A stretch of DNA of 64,000 nucleotides from [Eubacterium] infirmum (GTDB taxonomy: Bacteria > Bacillota > Clostridia > Peptostreptococcales > Anaerovoracaceae): the NCBI GenBank assembly GCA_900450455.1, contig UGGN01000002.1, positions 124,001-188,000 on the forward strand, read 5' to 3'. This document shows positions 35,679 to 45,841 of this stretch, piece by piece (positions within the stretch are counted from its first letter, which is position 1; the number at the start of each line of letters is the position of its first letter). The translations under genes and the position numbers were made by a program. Below the pieces are notes generated by a model. The model did no database searches. It was not told the origin of the DNA and worked only from the letters and a program-made list of their open reading frames with translations.

Positions 35679-36351
35679 AGGAAATCATTGGGACGAGATA
35701 CTCGCAGATGAATTTAATAGCGAGTACTACCTAAAGCTCAGAAAATTTTTGATAGAAGAGTACCGAACGCAGACGATTTATCCTGATATGCACGATATTT
35801 TCAATGCACTCAAAGAAACTGATTTTGATGATACGAAGGTTTTGATACTGGGACAGGATCCGTATCACGGAGCAGGACAGGCACACGGTATGGCTTTTTC
35901 GGTAAAGCCGGGAGTCAAACAACCGCCGTCGCTTGTGAATATCTTCAGGGAGTTGCGTGAAGAGCTCGGAACGCCTATGCCCAATCCTGATAACGGCTAT
36001 CTTTTGAGCTGGGCAAAGCAAGGCGTACTTCTTCTTAACACCTGTTTGACCGTGAGGGAGGGAAGACCAAACTCACATAAGGGCAAGGGATGGGAGAAAC
36101 TCACCGATGCCGTGATTTCTAAACTTAACGATAGGCAGGAGCCGGTTGTGTTTATCTTATGGGGTGCAAATGCGAGGGCGAAGAAGTCTTTGATAACAAA
36201 CGAAAGACATTTGATACTCGAAGGTGCTCATCCAAGTCCGCTATCTGCCTACAACGGTTTTTACGGTGGAGGCTACTTTACGGACACAAATAAATTCTTA
36301 GAGAAAAATGGCAAAAAAGCGATAAACTGGGACATTACAGATTTGAAATGA
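35668..36351 (+). CDS. ung: Uracil-DNA glycosylase
   Basis: A 227-aa base-excision repair enzyme that removes uracil from DNA. Catalytic motifs GQDPYHG (with the active-site Asp) and GAHPSPLSAYNGFYG (with the active-site His) are intact, as is the LLLN region. Length is normal. The start is the ATG at 35668; an upstream ATG created by an 11-bp tandem duplication opens only a mini-ORF. The Shine-Dalgarno spacing to the real start is therefore long, so expression may depend on reinitiation. It lies between gltX and typA. Confidence 0.95.
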   Translation: MVNIGNHWDEILADEFNSEYYLKLRKFLIEEYRTQTIYPDMHDIFNALKETDFDDTKVLILGQDPYHGAGQAHGMAFSVKPGVKQPPSLVNIFRELREELGTPMPNPDNGYLLSWAKQGVLLLNTCLTVREGRPNSHKGKGWEKLTDAVISKLNDRQEPVVFILWGANARAKKSLITNERHLILEGAHPSPLSAYNGFYGGGYFTDTNKFLEKNGKKAINWDITDLK

Positions 36352-36406
36352 ACAGCATTTCGTGGTATAATTTGCTGTTAAATTAATCAATAAAGAAGGT
36401 AAAATT

Positions 36407-38275
36407 ATGTCTGAAAGACAAAAAATAATTAACATTGCAGTTATAGCCCATGTAGATGCCGGAAAGTCGACGCTCGTAGATGCTTTTCTGAAGCAAAGCG
36501 GTATATTTAGAGATAACGAAGCGATGGCGGATTGCGTCATGGATAGCGATGATATAGAGCGTGAGAGGGGTATAACCATCTATTCCAAGAACTGCTCAGT
36601 AATGCATAATGATGTTAAGATAAACATCGTTGACACGCCGGGGCATGCGGATTTCTCATCCGAGGTTGAGCGTATCATGAAGACGGTAGACACTGTTATT
36701 CTGCTCGTTGACTCAAGTGAGGGCCCTATGCCACAGACTCGCTTTGTTCTTAGCAAATCACTTGAGCAGGGATTAAACCCTATTTTGTTCATTAACAAGA
36801 TTGACAAGAAGGATGCCAGAATCGACGAGGTTGTTGATGAGGTATATGAACTTTTCATGGATCTTGACTCAAACGATGAGCAACTGAACTTCCCGATACT
36901 CTACGGAGTTGCAAGGCAGGGCATAGCTGTTAAGGACCCATCTGATATAGACGGACTTGAATTCAGACAGGGCGACAGCAAACTAAAGCACACACCGGAA
37001 GGATACGGCGGATTCGATATTACGCCGCTCTTTGATACAATAATTGAACACTGCGAGGTTTACCCGGACAGAAGGGAAGAGCCTTTGCAGATGCAAATTT
37101 CGACACTCGCTTACGATGACTACATCGGAAGACTGGGAATCGGCAGAATCACAAGAGGTGTACTAAAGCAGGGCAGCCAGGTTTCGGTTGTCAAGGAAAA
37201 CACTGTAGAATCACGCAAAATTGGACAAATCTTTGTCTACAGAGGTCTTAAGAGAGTACCGGTAGAGGAAGCTCAGTGTGGCGACATAGTTGTCGTTTCG
37301 GGTATCTCAGATATTTCCATAGGTGAGACAATCTGTGACCCGGAAGCACCGGAGGGTCTAGGTAGTATCATGATTGAGGAGCCTACACTTTCGATGAACT
37401 TCATGGTTAACTCATCTCCCTTTGCCGGGCAGGTGGGTAAGTATGTGACATCAAGACACATAAGAGAAAGATTGAACAAGGAGCTTGAGGTCAATGTCGG
37501 ACTCACCGTTGAGGATACGGATTCGACAGACTGCTTCAAGGTTTCGGGAAGAGGAGAACTTCATCTTTCAATTTTGATAGAGAATATGAGAAGAGAAGGA
37601 TATGAGCTTGCTGTATCAAAGCCTGAGGTTATCTACCACAAGGATGAGAACGGAGCAAGGCTTGAACCGATTGAAGAGGTTATAATTACAGTTCCTGATG
37701 AATATTCGGGAACCGTCATCTCCAAGCTAAACCTTAGAAAGGGTATCATGGTTCAGATGTCCGGCGATAACGGTTATACCAAACTGGAGTACCACGCTCC
37801 AACCAGAGGTCTTTTGGGATATAGATCCGAGTTCATCAACGATACTCGCGGCGAAGGAAACATGGAGAGAAGATTTTTCGCATTTGAGGAGTACAAGGGC
37901 GAGATTCCGGGTAGAAATAACGGAGTTGCCATCGCGATAGAAGAAGGCGTTTGCACGCCTTATGCGCTGTTTAATATCAGTGAAAGGGTTCAGATGTTTG
38001 TAGAGCCTCAAACTAAGGTTTATGAGGGCATGATTGTCGGAATGAACTCTCGAGGAAATGATATGGAGGTTAACCCTTGCAAGGCGAAGAAGGCGACCAA
38101 CATGCGTGCTGCCGGAAGTGACGAGAACGTCAAACTTTCACCGGCTCGTCATTTCACCCTTGAGGAAGCCCTTGAGTTCATTGCTGATGATGAACTGGTA
38201 GAAATCGTTCCGGACGACATCAGGCTCAGAAAGAAGCTGCTCAAGGAAATAGAGAGAAGAAGAGCGGGACGCTAA
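36407..38275 (+). CDS. typA: GTPase TypA/BipA
   Basis: A 622-aa ribosome-associated GTPase of the EF-G-like family, involved in ribosome assembly and stress adaptation. G1 is AHVDAGKST, switch I holds ERERGITI, G3 is DTPGHADF and G4 NKID. The EF-G-like domains and C-terminal domain follow (RGLLGYRSEF). Length is typical. An AAGAAGG site precedes the ATG. A one-base-offset mechanosensitive channel gene follows after 78 nt. Confidence 0.96.
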   Translation: MSERQKIINIAVIAHVDAGKSTLVDAFLKQSGIFRDNEAMADCVMDSDDIERERGITIYSKNCSVMHNDVKINIVDTPGHADFSSEVERIMKTVDTVILLVDSSEGPMPQTRFVLSKSLEQGLNPILFINKIDKKDARIDEVVDEVYELFMDLDSNDEQLNFPILYGVARQGIAVKDPSDIDGLEFRQGDSKLKHTPEGYGGFDITPLFDTIIEHCEVYPDRREEPLQMQISTLAYDDYIGRLGIGRITRGVLKQGSQVSVVKENTVESRKIGQIFVYRGLKRVPVEEAQCGDIVVVSGISDISIGETICDPEAPEGLGSIMIEEPTLSMNFMVNSSPFAGQVGKYVTSRHIRERLNKELEVNVGLTVEDTDSTDCFKVSGRGELHLSILIENMRREGYELAVSKPEVIYHKDENGARLEPIEEVIITVPDEYSGTVISKLNLRKGIMVQMSGDNGYTKLEYHAPTRGLLGYRSEFINDTRGEGNMERRFFAFEEYKGEIPGRNNGVAIAIEEGVCTPYALFNISERVQMFVEPQTKVYEGMIVGMNSRGNDMEVNPCKAKKATNMRAAGSDENVKLSPARHFTLEEALEFIADDELVEIVPDDIRLRKKLLKEIERRRAGR

Positions 38276-38352
38276 GCGAGCGAACTGCGAGTGTAAATAG
38301 AGTCCGTACGGCAAGCTTAAGGCTCAGTTGTGCGAGGGCTAAGAGGTAGACT

Positions 38353-39147
38353 ATGCCAAATACAGAGCATGTAACAAAAATACTTATAGATATGGGAATT
38401 GCACTTTTATCGTTCATAATAGGATGGATAGTGATAACTGTTTTTATAAAAGTGCTTCGCAAATTGCTTGAGAAGTCAAAGATTGACAAATCGCTACACG
38501 CATTCATAACCAACGGTATCAGGGTGGTCTTTCTAATAATACTGGCCATTATAATCCTTCAGGAGCTGGGACTAAACACTTCGTCACTATTGACGGTACT
38601 CGGTGCCGGAGGTGCGGCGATTGCACTGGCGCTAAAGGATAGTCTTGGTAATGTAGCAGGAGGCTTTCTCATTTTGATTAACAAGCCTTTCAAGTGCGGC
38701 GATGTGATTGCCGTTAATGGAAGCATTGATGCGACGGGAATTGTCGATGAGATAGACCTCATGTACACCAAGATGCACACAGGGGACAATAAAGTTGTGA
38801 CCGTGCCAAACGGCGTGATGTCAGCTTCAGTTTTGACTAACTTCACAGAATCCGGTATAAGGCGAATCGACAAAACATACAATTTTGCTAAGGATACGGA
38901 CATAGCTAAAATTAAAGAAATTTTGATGGAAGTAGCAAAGAACAATCCACTTGTTCTAACTACACCTGAGCCTATAATTGGAGTCAGCTCCATAGATGCC
39001 TATGCACTATCGGTAGACTTTAAAATTTGGTGCAGGGCAGACGACTTCTTTATGCTGTCCTACAAGATAGAGGAGGCTGCTACTGAGGCACTCAGGGCTG
39101 CCGATATAGAGCTATCGTACAAGAATATTGATATTCACCTGCAGTAA
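38353..39147 (+). CDS. Small-conductance mechanosensitive channel, MscS family
   Basis: A 264-aa inner-membrane channel that releases solutes on hypo-osmotic shock. Three hydrophobic helices cover residues about 12-120, with the pore helix TM3 rich in Gly and Ala (TVLGAGGAAIALALKDSLGNVAGG). The cytosolic beta domain follows (NKPFKCGDVI, TVPNGVM). The family is homoheptameric. The ATG at 38353 has an AGAGG site. Pyruvate carboxylase lies 57 nt downstream. Confidence 0.93.
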   Translation: MPNTEHVTKILIDMGIALLSFIIGWIVITVFIKVLRKLLEKSKIDKSLHAFITNGIRVVFLIILAIIILQELGLNTSSLLTVLGAGGAAIALALKDSLGNVAGGFLILINKPFKCGDVIAVNGSIDATGIVDEIDLMYTKMHTGDNKVVTVPNGVMSASVLTNFTESGIRRIDKTYNFAKDTDIAKIKEILMEVAKNNPLVLTTPEPIIGVSSIDAYALSVDFKIWCRADDFFMLSYKIEEAATEALRAADIELSYKNIDIHLQ

Positions 39148-39204
39148 TGCAGTGATATAGATGTGACACGTTTAATCTTTTATTATAGAGAATGGGAGAA
39201 AACA

Positions 39205-42200
39205 ATGAGAGAAATAAAGAAATTCAAGCGTGTTCTGGTTGCTAATCGTGGCGAGATTGCAATTAGAGTATTTCGAGCATGTCAAGAGCTGGGAATTAGA
39301 ACAGTTGCGATATACTCTGAGGAAGACAAGAACAGCTTATTCAGATTTAAGGCAGATGAATCATACCAGATAGGCAAGGGAAAGACTCCTGTTGCGGCAT
39401 ACCTATCAATTGAAGAAATTATAGAGCTTGCAAAGGCCAAGGGCGTTGATGCAATTCATCCGGGATATGGATTTCTATCTGAAAACACTGATTTTGCAAA
39501 GGCATGTGAAGATGCAGGAATTGAATTTATAGGCCCTAACCACTATATGATGGATCAGCTTGGTGACAAGATAAAATCCAAAATTGTAGCAGCTAGAGTT
39601 GAAGTTCCTACAATTCCGGGTGTAGATTCAGCTATAAAGGACGAGGATGAGGCTGTTGAATTTGCCGATAGATGCGGATACCCGGTTATGCTTAAGGCGG
39701 CAGCCGGCGGTGGCGGTCGCGGCATGAGAATCGTTAGAGACAAGGAAGATATAGTAAACGAGTTCAGACGTGCAAAGAGTGAGGCGCAGGCAGCATTCGG
39801 TATAGATGATATATTCATTGAGAAGTACCTCGAAAACCCTAAACACATCGAGGTTCAAATTGTCGGAGATAAGTATGGCAACATCGTACACCTTTACGAT
39901 AGAGATTGCTCCATACAGAGAAGACATCAGAAGGTTATAGAATTCACACCTTCGCTTTGCTTGACAGATGAGCAGAGACAGGCTATCTGTGACGATGCTA
40001 TTAAGATTGCAAGAGCAGTTGACTATCGCAGTGCCGGAACAGTTGAGTTTCTCCTAGACTCAGATGGAAGACACTACTTCATCGAGATGAACCCTCGTAT
40101 TCAGGTTGAGCACACCGTTACAGAGATGGTTACGGGTATAGATATTGTTCAGACACAGATTTTAGTTGCTGAAGGCTATGCTCTTGCTGATCCGGAAATA
40201 GGAATTGAGTCACAGGAGAGCATACACACAAGAGGCTATGCCATCCAGTGCAGAATAACAACAGAAGATCCGAGCAATGGATTTGCTCCTGATACAGGAA
40301 CTATCGAACTTTATAGAAGTGCCTCCGGATATGGTATAAGACTTGACGGTGGTAATGGATTTACAGGCTCGACAATCAGTCCTTATTATGACAGCCTTCT
40401 AGTTAAGGTTACTGCTACAGCACTTACATTTGATGCAACCAGACGCAAGGCTATCAGAGCTCTAAGAGAGACACAAATCAAGGGCGTAAAGACAAATATC
40501 GGTTTCATATTAAACGTTCTGAACCACGAGACCTTTGCTGAAGGAAACTGTAATACCGGATTTATTTCGGCACATCCGGAGTTAATGGATATAAGAACAA
40601 AGGAAGATGAAGAACTCAAAATTATCGACTTCCTAGGAAATAAGGTCGTCAACGAGACAAAGGGTATAAAGCCAACCTTTGACGTACCTGTATTTCCACG
40701 CGTTAGCCCGGCAGAAGTCGCTAAGCTCAGAGGAACAAAGCAGCTACTCGATGAGCAGGGACCTGAGGCGGTAAGCAAGTGGGTTATGGATCAGAAGAGA
40801 CTTTTGATTACAGATACAACAATGAGAGACGCTCAGCAGTCACTTATGGCTACTAGAGTTCGTACAATAGATATGGAGAAAATTGCTCCGGGTACAGCTC
40901 TTTACGGTAAGGATTTCTTCTCACTTGAGATGTGGGGTGGAGCTACATTTGATACGGCTTTCAGATTCCTGCATGAGAATCCATGGGAGAGACTTGCAAC
41001 TCTGAGAAAGCTAATCCCAAACATAATGTTCCAGATGCTTATCAGAGGAGCCAATGCTGTTGGATACAAGAACTATCCGGATAATGTAATCAGAGAGTTC
41101 GTTAAGCAGTCAGCAAAGGCCGGAATCGACGTATTCCGTATATTTGATGCACTTAACTGGACAGAGGGAATGAAGATTGCTCTCGACGAGACGCTCAAGC
41201 AGGGAAAACTTGCAGAGGCATGCATGTGTTACACTGGTGATATTCTAGATAAGTCAAGAACAAAGTACAATCTGGATTATTACATCAAGCTTGCTAAGGA
41301 GCTTGAGGCTGAAGGTGCTCACATCATCGGCATCAAGGACATGTCCGGACTTCTAAAGCCGATGGCTGCAAGAGAACTGATTGGTGAACTTAAGCAGGTT
41401 CTTAAGATTCCGGTACATCTACATACACATGACACAAGCGGCAACGGTATTGCTACTGTTCTAATGGCTGCTCAGGCGGGAGTAGACATTGTCGATGCGG
41501 CATTTAACAGCATGGCAGGTCTAACATCACAGCCGGGATTAAACTCAATCGTTGCAGCTCTTGAGCACTCATCAAGAGATACAGAAATTGCTTATGAAGG
41601 AATACAACAGCTCTCAGAGTACTGGAGAGATGTAAGACCGGTATATTCAAGCTTTGAATCCGGTCTGCGTACACCGTCTGCAGAGATATACAAGTATGAG
41701 ATGCCGGGGGGGCAGTACTCAAATCTAAAGGCTCAGGTAGATTCATTCGGACTTGGGTATAAGTTCAACGAGGTTAAGGAGATGTACCGCGAGGTTAACC
41801 AAATGCTTGGAGATATCATCAAGGTTACACCTACATCAAAGGTTGTCGGCGACACTGCCATCTTCATGGTTCAGAACGAAATGACACCTGAAAACATCTA
41901 CGAAAAGGGAAAGAATGTAGATTTCCCTGATTCACTCGTTTCATTCTTTGAGGGCATGATAGGTCAGCCTCTTGGAGGATTCCCGGAGGAACTACAAAAG
42001 CTGGTTCTCAAGGATAAGAAGCCAATCACTTGCCGTGCAGGTGAACTTCTTGAGGACGAGGACTTTGATGCAATCAGAAAGCATCTGGTTGATGATCTGG
42101 GACTGGAGGGAGACGAGCAGGAAATTATCAGTGCCGCTATCTACCCTAAGGTATTCGACGACTATATCAAATACATTCGCAAGCACGGTGATTTCAGACA

Positions 42201-42648
42201 CATGGGCTCCGATATCTTCTTCCACGGACTATCCGAGGGTGAAACTTGTGAAATCAAGATTGATGAGGGTAAGACATTTATCGTAAGACTTATCGAAAGA
42301 AGAGCTACAGATAATGAAGGTATCTGCGAAGTGGTATTCGAAATCAACGGAAACCGTAGAGTTGCAAGGGTTAAGGACGAGGATGTAAAAGACTCGGTAG
42401 CTGTAGCGGTTACAAGGTATGCAGATGAAGAAAACCCAATGGAAATCGGTGCAAACATCCCCGGTGCCGTAGTTAAGATTCTCATCAAGGAGGGCGATAA
42501 GGTTGAGGCAAATCAGGCTATCGCTGTACTTGAAGCAATGAAGATGGAGACAAATATCATTTCAACTACTGAAGGTATTGTTGATAAGGTATTCGTTAAA
42601 GAAGGTCAGCAGGTTAAGGCCGGCGAGATGATTGCAGTACTCAAATAA
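39205..42648 (+). CDS. pyc: Pyruvate carboxylase
   Basis: An 1147-aa biotin enzyme that makes oxaloacetate from pyruvate, bicarbonate and ATP. The biotin carboxylase domain covers residues about 5-450 (ANRGEIAIR, GGGGRGM, EMNPRIQVEH). The carboxyltransferase TIM barrel covers about 530-810 (TTMRDAQQS, RIFDALNW, HTHDTSGN). The C-terminal biotinyl domain carries AMKMET at about 1112, the biotin lysine. The start is the ATG at 39205 behind GGGAG; an upstream in-frame ATG at 39163 would add 14 unconserved residues. With PPDK it gives the cell C3/C4 flexibility. A terminator follows. Confidence 0.96.
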   Translation: MREIKKFKRVLVANRGEIAIRVFRACQELGIRTVAIYSEEDKNSLFRFKADESYQIGKGKTPVAAYLSIEEIIELAKAKGVDAIHPGYGFLSENTDFAKACEDAGIEFIGPNHYMMDQLGDKIKSKIVAARVEVPTIPGVDSAIKDEDEAVEFADRCGYPVMLKAAAGGGGRGMRIVRDKEDIVNEFRRAKSEAQAAFGIDDIFIEKYLENPKHIEVQIVGDKYGNIVHLYDRDCSIQRRHQKVIEFTPSLCLTDEQRQAICDDAIKIARAVDYRSAGTVEFLLDSDGRHYFIEMNPRIQVEHTVTEMVTGIDIVQTQILVAEGYALADPEIGIESQESIHTRGYAIQCRITTEDPSNGFAPDTGTIELYRSASGYGIRLDGGNGFTGSTISPYYDSLLVKVTATALTFDATRRKAIRALRETQIKGVKTNIGFILNVLNHETFAEGNCNTGFISAHPELMDIRTKEDEELKIIDFLGNKVVNETKGIKPTFDVPVFPRVSPAEVAKLRGTKQLLDEQGPEAVSKWVMDQKRLLITDTTMRDAQQSLMATRVRTIDMEKIAPGTALYGKDFFSLEMWGGATFDTAFRFLHENPWERLATLRKLIPNIMFQMLIRGANAVGYKNYPDNVIREFVKQSAKAGIDVFRIFDALNWTEGMKIALDETLKQGKLAEACMCYTGDILDKSRTKYNLDYYIKLAKELEAEGAHIIGIKDMSGLLKPMAARELIGELKQVLKIPVHLHTHDTSGNGIATVLMAAQAGVDIVDAAFNSMAGLTSQPGLNSIVAALEHSSRDTEIAYEGIQQLSEYWRDVRPVYSSFESGLRTPSAEIYKYEMPGGQYSNLKAQVDSFGLGYKFNEVKEMYREVNQMLGDIIKVTPTSKVVGDTAIFMVQNEMTPENIYEKGKNVDFPDSLVSFFEGMIGQPLGGFPEELQKLVLKDKKPITCRAGELLEDEDFDAIRKHLVDDLGLEGDEQEIISAAIYPKVFDDYIKYIRKHGDFRHMGSDIFFHGLSEGETCEIKIDEGKTFIVRLIERRATDNEGICEVVFEINGNRRVARVKDEDVKDSVAVAVTRYADEENPMEIGANIPGAVVKILIKEGDKVEANQAIAVLEAMKMETNIISTTEGIVDKVFVKEGQQVKAGEMIAVLK

Positions 42649-42658
42649 CTAACAAAGG

Positions 42659-42690
42659 CAGGGCGTGTAATCATGCCCTGTTTGTTTTTA
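42659..42690 (+). terminator. Terminator after pyc
   Basis: CAGGGCGTG (42659-42667) pairs with CATGCCCTG (42672-42680), followed by TTTGTTTTT. Confidence 0.85.
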
Positions 42691-42701
42691 AGGAGGAGAC
42701 A

Positions 42702-43937
42702 GTGGATAAAAAACAAAGTGTACTAAAAAACTTTTTAACATATATCAAAATAGACACGCAGTCCGATAAAACCAGTGAGACTGTTCCAAGCACAGCAAAG
42801 CAGCTAAACCTTGCCAAGGTTTTGATGGAAGAAATCAAAGCGCTTGGAATCACAGATGTAGAGCTGGATGACAAGGGATATATCTACGGAAAGCTCAAAG
42901 GAAATATCGATGCCAAGGTTCCAACCATAGCTTTCATAGCTCACATGGATACGGCACTGGAGTTTCCATATCCGGGAGATGAAGCAAGGGTAATCGAAAA
43001 CTACGACGGAGAACCTATAGTTCTATGTAAAGATGTGATTTTAGATCCTGCCAATAATCCACCCTTACTGAATGCAAAAGGAAAAACTGTGGTAGTTACA
43101 AACGGAAAGACGCTTCTTGGAGGAGATGATAAAGCCGGAGTTGCTGAGATTATGACTGCGCTTGAATACATGGTTAAGACACCTGAGTTTAAGCATGGCG
43201 ACATCGCGTTTTCGTTTACGCCTGATGAGGAGATTGGAACCAGCGTGGACCATTTTGATGTAAAAAAGCTTGCGGCGGACAGAGCATATACCTTGGATGG
43301 TGCATCACCTGATGAAATCTCATATGAGAACTTCAATGCGGCTTCGGCCAGCCTGATAATTCACGGCATAGTTACGCATCCCGGAGAGGCAAAGAATAAG
43401 ATGAAAAACGCACTTCATGTGGCTTGCGAGTTTGCAGAGGCTCTCCCGGCAAGCGAAAGACCTGAGCACACTGAAGCTTACGAGGGCTTCTACCATTTGA
43501 TGGATATGAAAGGAAATTGCGAGGAGGCAAGTCTTGAGTACATCATCAGAGACCACGATATAGATAAGCTTGAGCAGAGAAAGGCTTTGATGTCAAAATG
43601 TGCGGAGTTCCTAAACGAAAAATACGGCGCGGAAACAGTCGAAATATGCTTCAAGGATTCATATAGAAACATGGCTGAGTGCATGAAGGGTCATGAGGAA
43701 CACATTGAGTATGCGATGGAGGCAATCAGAGAGCAGGGATTTGAAGCAAAGCCTGCGCCTATGAGAGGCGGCACTGACGGTGCAGGAATTTCCCGCATGG
43801 GAGTTCCTTGTCCAAATCTGGGAACGGGCTCATATAACCACCACGGGAACAGAGAGTATGCTGTGGTCGAGGAGATGGTCGTGCTCGTCGATATCATGCT
43901 CAGCATTATATCAAAATATGCAAAAGGAGAAGAATAG
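42702..43937 (+). CDS. pepT: Peptidase T (tripeptide aminopeptidase)
   Basis: A 411-aa cytosolic M20-family zinc exopeptidase that releases the N-terminal residue of tripeptides. The start is a GTG at 42702 behind AAGGAGGAG. Metal sites include AHMDTALE, GGDDKAG and TPDEEIG, and the C-terminal RGGTDGAGIS and NHHGNREY. Length is standard (about 408-412 aa). The stop overlaps the first base of the NYN-protein GTG start, so both are cotranscribed. Confidence 0.95.
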   Translation: MDKKQSVLKNFLTYIKIDTQSDKTSETVPSTAKQLNLAKVLMEEIKALGITDVELDDKGYIYGKLKGNIDAKVPTIAFIAHMDTALEFPYPGDEARVIENYDGEPIVLCKDVILDPANNPPLLNAKGKTVVVTNGKTLLGGDDKAGVAEIMTALEYMVKTPEFKHGDIAFSFTPDEEIGTSVDHFDVKKLAADRAYTLDGASPDEISYENFNAASASLIIHGIVTHPGEAKNKMKNALHVACEFAEALPASERPEHTEAYEGFYHLMDMKGNCEEASLEYIIRDHDIDKLEQRKALMSKCAEFLNEKYGAETVEICFKDSYRNMAECMKGHEEHIEYAMEAIREQGFEAKPAPMRGGTDGAGISRMGVPCPNLGTGSYNHHGNREYAVVEEMVVLVDIMLSIISKYAKGEE

Positions 43938-44716
43938 TGAACAAAGAGAGAAAGATGGCGCTGCTGATAGATGCTGAAAACATTTCAGCCCAGTATGCGG
44001 ACTATATTATAGATGAGATTACTAACTACGGTGAATGCTCGTATAAAAGAATTTACGGAAGCTGGGACAAGATTGTCCAAACAAAATGGGAGGGTCAAAT
44101 AAATAAGAACTCTCTAAAACCGATGATGCAATTTAACAACACGAGGGGAAAGAACGCATCTGATTCAGCCTTGATAATTGATGCTATGGACATTCTCTAT
44201 CGTGGAAATGTCGACGGCTTTTGCATAGTTTCATCGGACAGCGATTTCACTTCGCTGGCAAGGAGACTTGCGGAATCAGGCCTTCTCGTAATCGGTATGG
44301 GTGAGTCTGACAAAGCGACAGAGGCTCTGGAAAATGCCTTTGATAAGTTCGTCTACATAGATGTTCTTGCAAAGGAAGCTGAGGCAGAGAAAAAGAAGGA
44401 AGCTGACGCTGAGGCTGCAGCCGGCTTAAAGTCAAAGCAGGAGAAGAAGTCTGATCGGACGGGAAATATTCCAAGTAAGAAGCTAATCAGCAACAAAATT
44501 AAGCAGATTATTATGGCTAATGAAGATCTGGGTAAGCCAACTGACCTAGGACAAATAGGAAATGAGTTGAGCAGGCTTTACAGAAACTTTGACGTAAGAT
44601 ATTACGACAAAAAGGGCGGTGGGAAGTACAAGTTCCTAAAGGAGTTTGTCGCAGACCTACGCGGACTGGAAATCGAAAGAATAGACAAGAGAGTATTTGT
44701 AAGCATAAAGAAATAG
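43937..44716 (+). CDS. NYN-domain RNase with C-terminal LOTUS/OST-HTH
   Basis: A 259-aa protein. Residues 5-150 are a NYN (PIN-like) nuclease fold: LIDAENIS, DSALIIDAMDIL and SSDSDFTSLARRL supply the acidic catalytic residues. A charged Ala/Glu/Lys linker follows at 150-180. Residues 185-259 form a LOTUS/OST-HTH domain (KKLISNKIKQIIM, GKPTDLGQIGNELSRLY), thought to bind RNA. Such LabA-like proteins are common but little studied. Start is a GTG overlapping the pepT stop, with AAGGAG upstream. An RNA-cutting role is likely by family. Confidence 0.85.
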   Translation: MNKERKMALLIDAENISAQYADYIIDEITNYGECSYKRIYGSWDKIVQTKWEGQINKNSLKPMMQFNNTRGKNASDSALIIDAMDILYRGNVDGFCIVSSDSDFTSLARRLAESGLLVIGMGESDKATEALENAFDKFVYIDVLAKEAEAEKKKEADAEAAAGLKSKQEKKSDRTGNIPSKKLISNKIKQIIMANEDLGKPTDLGQIGNELSRLYRNFDVRYYDKKGGGKYKFLKEFVADLRGLEIERIDKRVFVSIKK

Positions 44717-44754
44717 TTTAGTTTTCAACAAATAGTAGCAGATAGGAGCAACAC

Positions 44755-45750
44755 ATGCCTTTTGAGATAGTTAGAAATGACATTGTAAATATGAAGGTTG
44801 ATGCGATTGTAAATACTGCAAATCCTAGGCCTATAATAGGCGCTGGAACGGACAAGGGTGTTCACGATAAAGCAGGTGCAAAGCTTCTTTTGGCACGTAA
44901 GGAGATTGGCAATATTGCAACAGGAGAAGCTGTGGCAACGTCTGCCTTTAATCTTGATGCAAAATATGTAATCCACACGGTTGGCCCTATCTGGAAAGAT
45001 GGAAAGTCTAGCGAGGAAAAACTTTTAGCTTCATGCTTCAGAAACTCGCTTGAGATTGCGAAGAGAAATTCGTGTGAGTCAATTGCCTTTCCTTTGATAT
45101 CGACAGGAAGCTATGGTTTTCCAAAGCCACTTGCACTTCAGATAGCAGTAAGAGAGATAAATGCATTTTTGATGAAAAACGAGATGCAGATATATCTTGT
45201 TGTCTTTGAAAAACAGTCGTTTGAGCTTTCTGAAAAACTTTTTAAGTCGGTAAGTAGCTACATAGATGCAAACTACGTAAGTGATAAGATAAACTTTGAG
45301 TACAAGACGTCAATGATGAGGTGCCTTGACTACGGAGAAATGCTTTTAAATGAACCATCTCAAGAGTTTATTGCGCAGATGCCAAATCTAGATGGTTTAC
45401 TTAATAATCTCGATAAGGGTTTTTCGGAAACCTTGCTTGATTTAATAGATAGGACTGGTAAGAAAGACTCAGAAATCTATAAGAAGGCTAATGTTGATAG
45501 AAAGTTATTTTCAAAGATTAGAAATAATGTTGACTACAAGCCGTCAAAGGCAACTGCTATAGCCTTTGCAATCGCCCTTGAATTAAATATGGATGAGACC
45601 AATGATCTTATTGCTAGAGCTGGCTTTACCTTATCTCAAAGTAGTAAGTTTGATGTAATAGTAAAGTACTTTATCGAAAACGAGAAATACGATATATTTG
45701 AGCTCAACAGTACGCTGTTTAAATTTGATCAGCCGCTTATATGCATGTAA
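44755..45750 (+). CDS. Macrodomain protein with C-terminal HTH-like domain
   Basis: A 331-aa protein. Residues 1-170 are a macrodomain binding ADP-ribose, with VDAIVNTANPRP, TDKGVHDKAG, VIHTVGPIW and PLISTGSYGFP forming the pocket. The C-terminal 110 residues (VDRKLFSKIRNNVDYKPSKATAIAFAIAL) look like an XRE-like helix-turn-helix. Family members either hydrolyse ADP-ribose from proteins or bind it. The gene heads a three-gene group with a vWA protein and an ADP-ribosylglycohydrolase, so it probably joins in reversing or sensing ADP-ribosylation. An AGGAGC site lies before the ATG. Confidence 0.88.
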   Translation: MPFEIVRNDIVNMKVDAIVNTANPRPIIGAGTDKGVHDKAGAKLLLARKEIGNIATGEAVATSAFNLDAKYVIHTVGPIWKDGKSSEEKLLASCFRNSLEIAKRNSCESIAFPLISTGSYGFPKPLALQIAVREINAFLMKNEMQIYLVVFEKQSFELSEKLFKSVSSYIDANYVSDKINFEYKTSMMRCLDYGEMLLNEPSQEFIAQMPNLDGLLNNLDKGFSETLLDLIDRTGKKDSEIYKKANVDRKLFSKIRNNVDYKPSKATAIAFAIALELNMDETNDLIARAGFTLSQSSKFDVIVKYFIENEKYDIFELNSTLFKFDQPLICM

Positions 45751-45786
45751 ATATTTTATTTAAATGTCGCATGGCGCGCGACCTTT

Positions 45787-45836
45787 AATCCTCCTAAATC
45801 CTTTAGAATGTGAATACATTAGGAAATAGGAGGATT
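45787..45836 (+). promoter_or_regulatory. RBS-sequestering hairpin before the vWA gene
   Basis: AATCCTCCTA (45787-45796) is a perfect complement of TAGGAGGATT (45827-45836). The right arm contains the GGAGG Shine-Dalgarno of the vWA gene (ATG at 45842). Further pairing inside (AATGT/ACATT around GAAT) extends the stem. No T-run follows, so termination is unlikely and translational control is favoured. A small GTCGC/GCGAC stem lies just upstream at 45766-45782. Confidence 0.75.
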
Positions 45837-45841
45837 TTAAA

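Noticed and set aside
39163..39204. Upstream ATG for pyruvate carboxylase
   Set aside because: The added 14 residues are not like the family and the GGGAG site fits the ATG at 39205.
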